Shown here: positions 6,079 to 6,391 of the stretch, in pieces
Layout: every line of letters begins with the position of its first letter
Position numbering within the stretch: position 1 is the first letter of the stretch
Source of the DNA: an uncultured Chlamydiae bacterium
Lineage (GTDB): Bacteria > Chlamydiota > Chlamydiia > Chlamydiales > CALBHK01
Assembly (NCBI GenBank): GCA_937894565.1
Contig: CALBHK010000337.1
Coordinates: 1-6,391 of the forward strand
Reading direction: 5' to 3'
Length of the DNA: 6,391 nucleotides
The notes under the pieces: generated by a model
Seen by the model: only the letters and a program-made list of their open reading frames with translations
Databases searched by the model: none
Told to the model about the DNA's origin: nothing
Translations under genes and position numbers: made by a program

Positions 6079-6391
6079 ATGGCTTACATCTATCTTATAG
6101 GCAGATTGGGCGGGGACCCTGAAGTTTCCTATTCAAGTAAAGGGACAAAAATCACTAAATTCGGTGTAGCAGAAAATGTCTATAGAGGGGGAGGGCAAGA
6201 AGATCAGACAATATGGTATAATGTTGTCTTGTTCGGTGATGTAAGCGCTCAAATTATTCCCTTCCTTAAGAAAGGTTCCCTTGTACAGATTAGCGGACAG
6301 TATAGTCCTCGCGAGTGGGAAGAAAAAACAACGGGTCAAAAAAGAGTCTCTCAAGAAATTGTAGCTCATCACTTGGCTTTTGTGCCGGGAG
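6079..6391 (+). CDS. ssb: Single-stranded DNA-binding protein SSB (3' end outside the window)
   Basis: SSB coats single-stranded DNA during replication, recombination and repair and recruits partner proteins through its acidic C-terminal tip. The window holds the first 104 residues, with no stop before the edge. They match the OB-fold: AYIYLIGRLGGDPEVSYSSK (2-21) at the N-terminus, then FGVAENV (28-34), TIWYNVVLFGD (44-54), FLKKGSLVQISGQ (62-74), and GQKRVSQEIVAHHLAFV (86-102). Aromatic residues W46 and W80 lie where the fold stacks on DNA bases. The ATG follows CGGAG (6068-6072) with six bases between. The linker and C-terminal tip cannot be judged. Its place after slc1 matches ssb (CT044) in C. 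trachomatis as remembered. Confidence 0.93.
   Translation, partial: MAYIYLIGRLGGDPEVSYSSKGTKITKFGVAENVYRGGGQEDQTIWYNVVLFGDVSAQIIPFLKKGSLVQISGQYSPREWEEKTTGQKRVSQEIVAHHLAFVPG

Noticed and set aside
6133..6372. A minus-strand frame opposite ssb.
   Set aside because: It is antisense to a clearly recognised SSB reading frame that runs off the window end.

Overview
The window looks like the chromosome of a member of the phylum Chlamydiae. It is probably one of the amoeba-associated or 'environmental' Chlamydiales rather than a Chlamydia species. The evidence is gene content and order: ruvB, a SpoIID-type exported protein, glgX, a type III secretion chaperone closely resembling C. trachomatis Slc1 (CT043), and ssb. 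From memory this is the order of CT040-CT044 in C. trachomatis. The Slc1-like protein is the strongest marker, because I know that family only from Chlamydiae. I cannot name the genus.

Layout: ruvB occupies 1-984 (+), spoIID 1066-1980 (+) and queA about 1997-3022 (+). Next comes a 278-bp structured intergenic element at 3033-3310. glgX lies at 3304-5277 (-), convergent with queA. A 140-bp divergent intergenic region separates glgX from slc1 at 5418-5945 (+). A strong hairpin terminator lies at 5969-6010, and ssb starts at 6079 (+) and runs off the window end. queA is the one gene that departs from the order I remember for Chlamydia.

The genes belong to separate housekeeping and developmental tasks: Holliday junction migration (RuvB), peptidoglycan remodelling (SpoIID), queuosine tRNA modification (QueA), glycogen debranching (GlgX), effector delivery to the host (Slc1) and single-stranded DNA binding (SSB). 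They are neighbours by conserved order, not members of one pathway.

The most unusual object is the element between the ends of queA and glgX. Two 95-nt arms match as inverted repeats at 90 of 95 positions and flank an 88-nt AT-rich centre. The arms have internal structure: four seven-base units of the form CGC-N-(A/G)AG, a GAA tract, AGGAT units and a small hairpin. The right arm supplies the glgX stop codon. The centre holds what looks like a factor-independent terminator facing glgX. No protein-coding gene is credible inside it. It resembles a MITE-like non-autonomous element, or two inverted copies of a dispersed repeat placed around an older terminator. No complete novel protein system is visible in this window.
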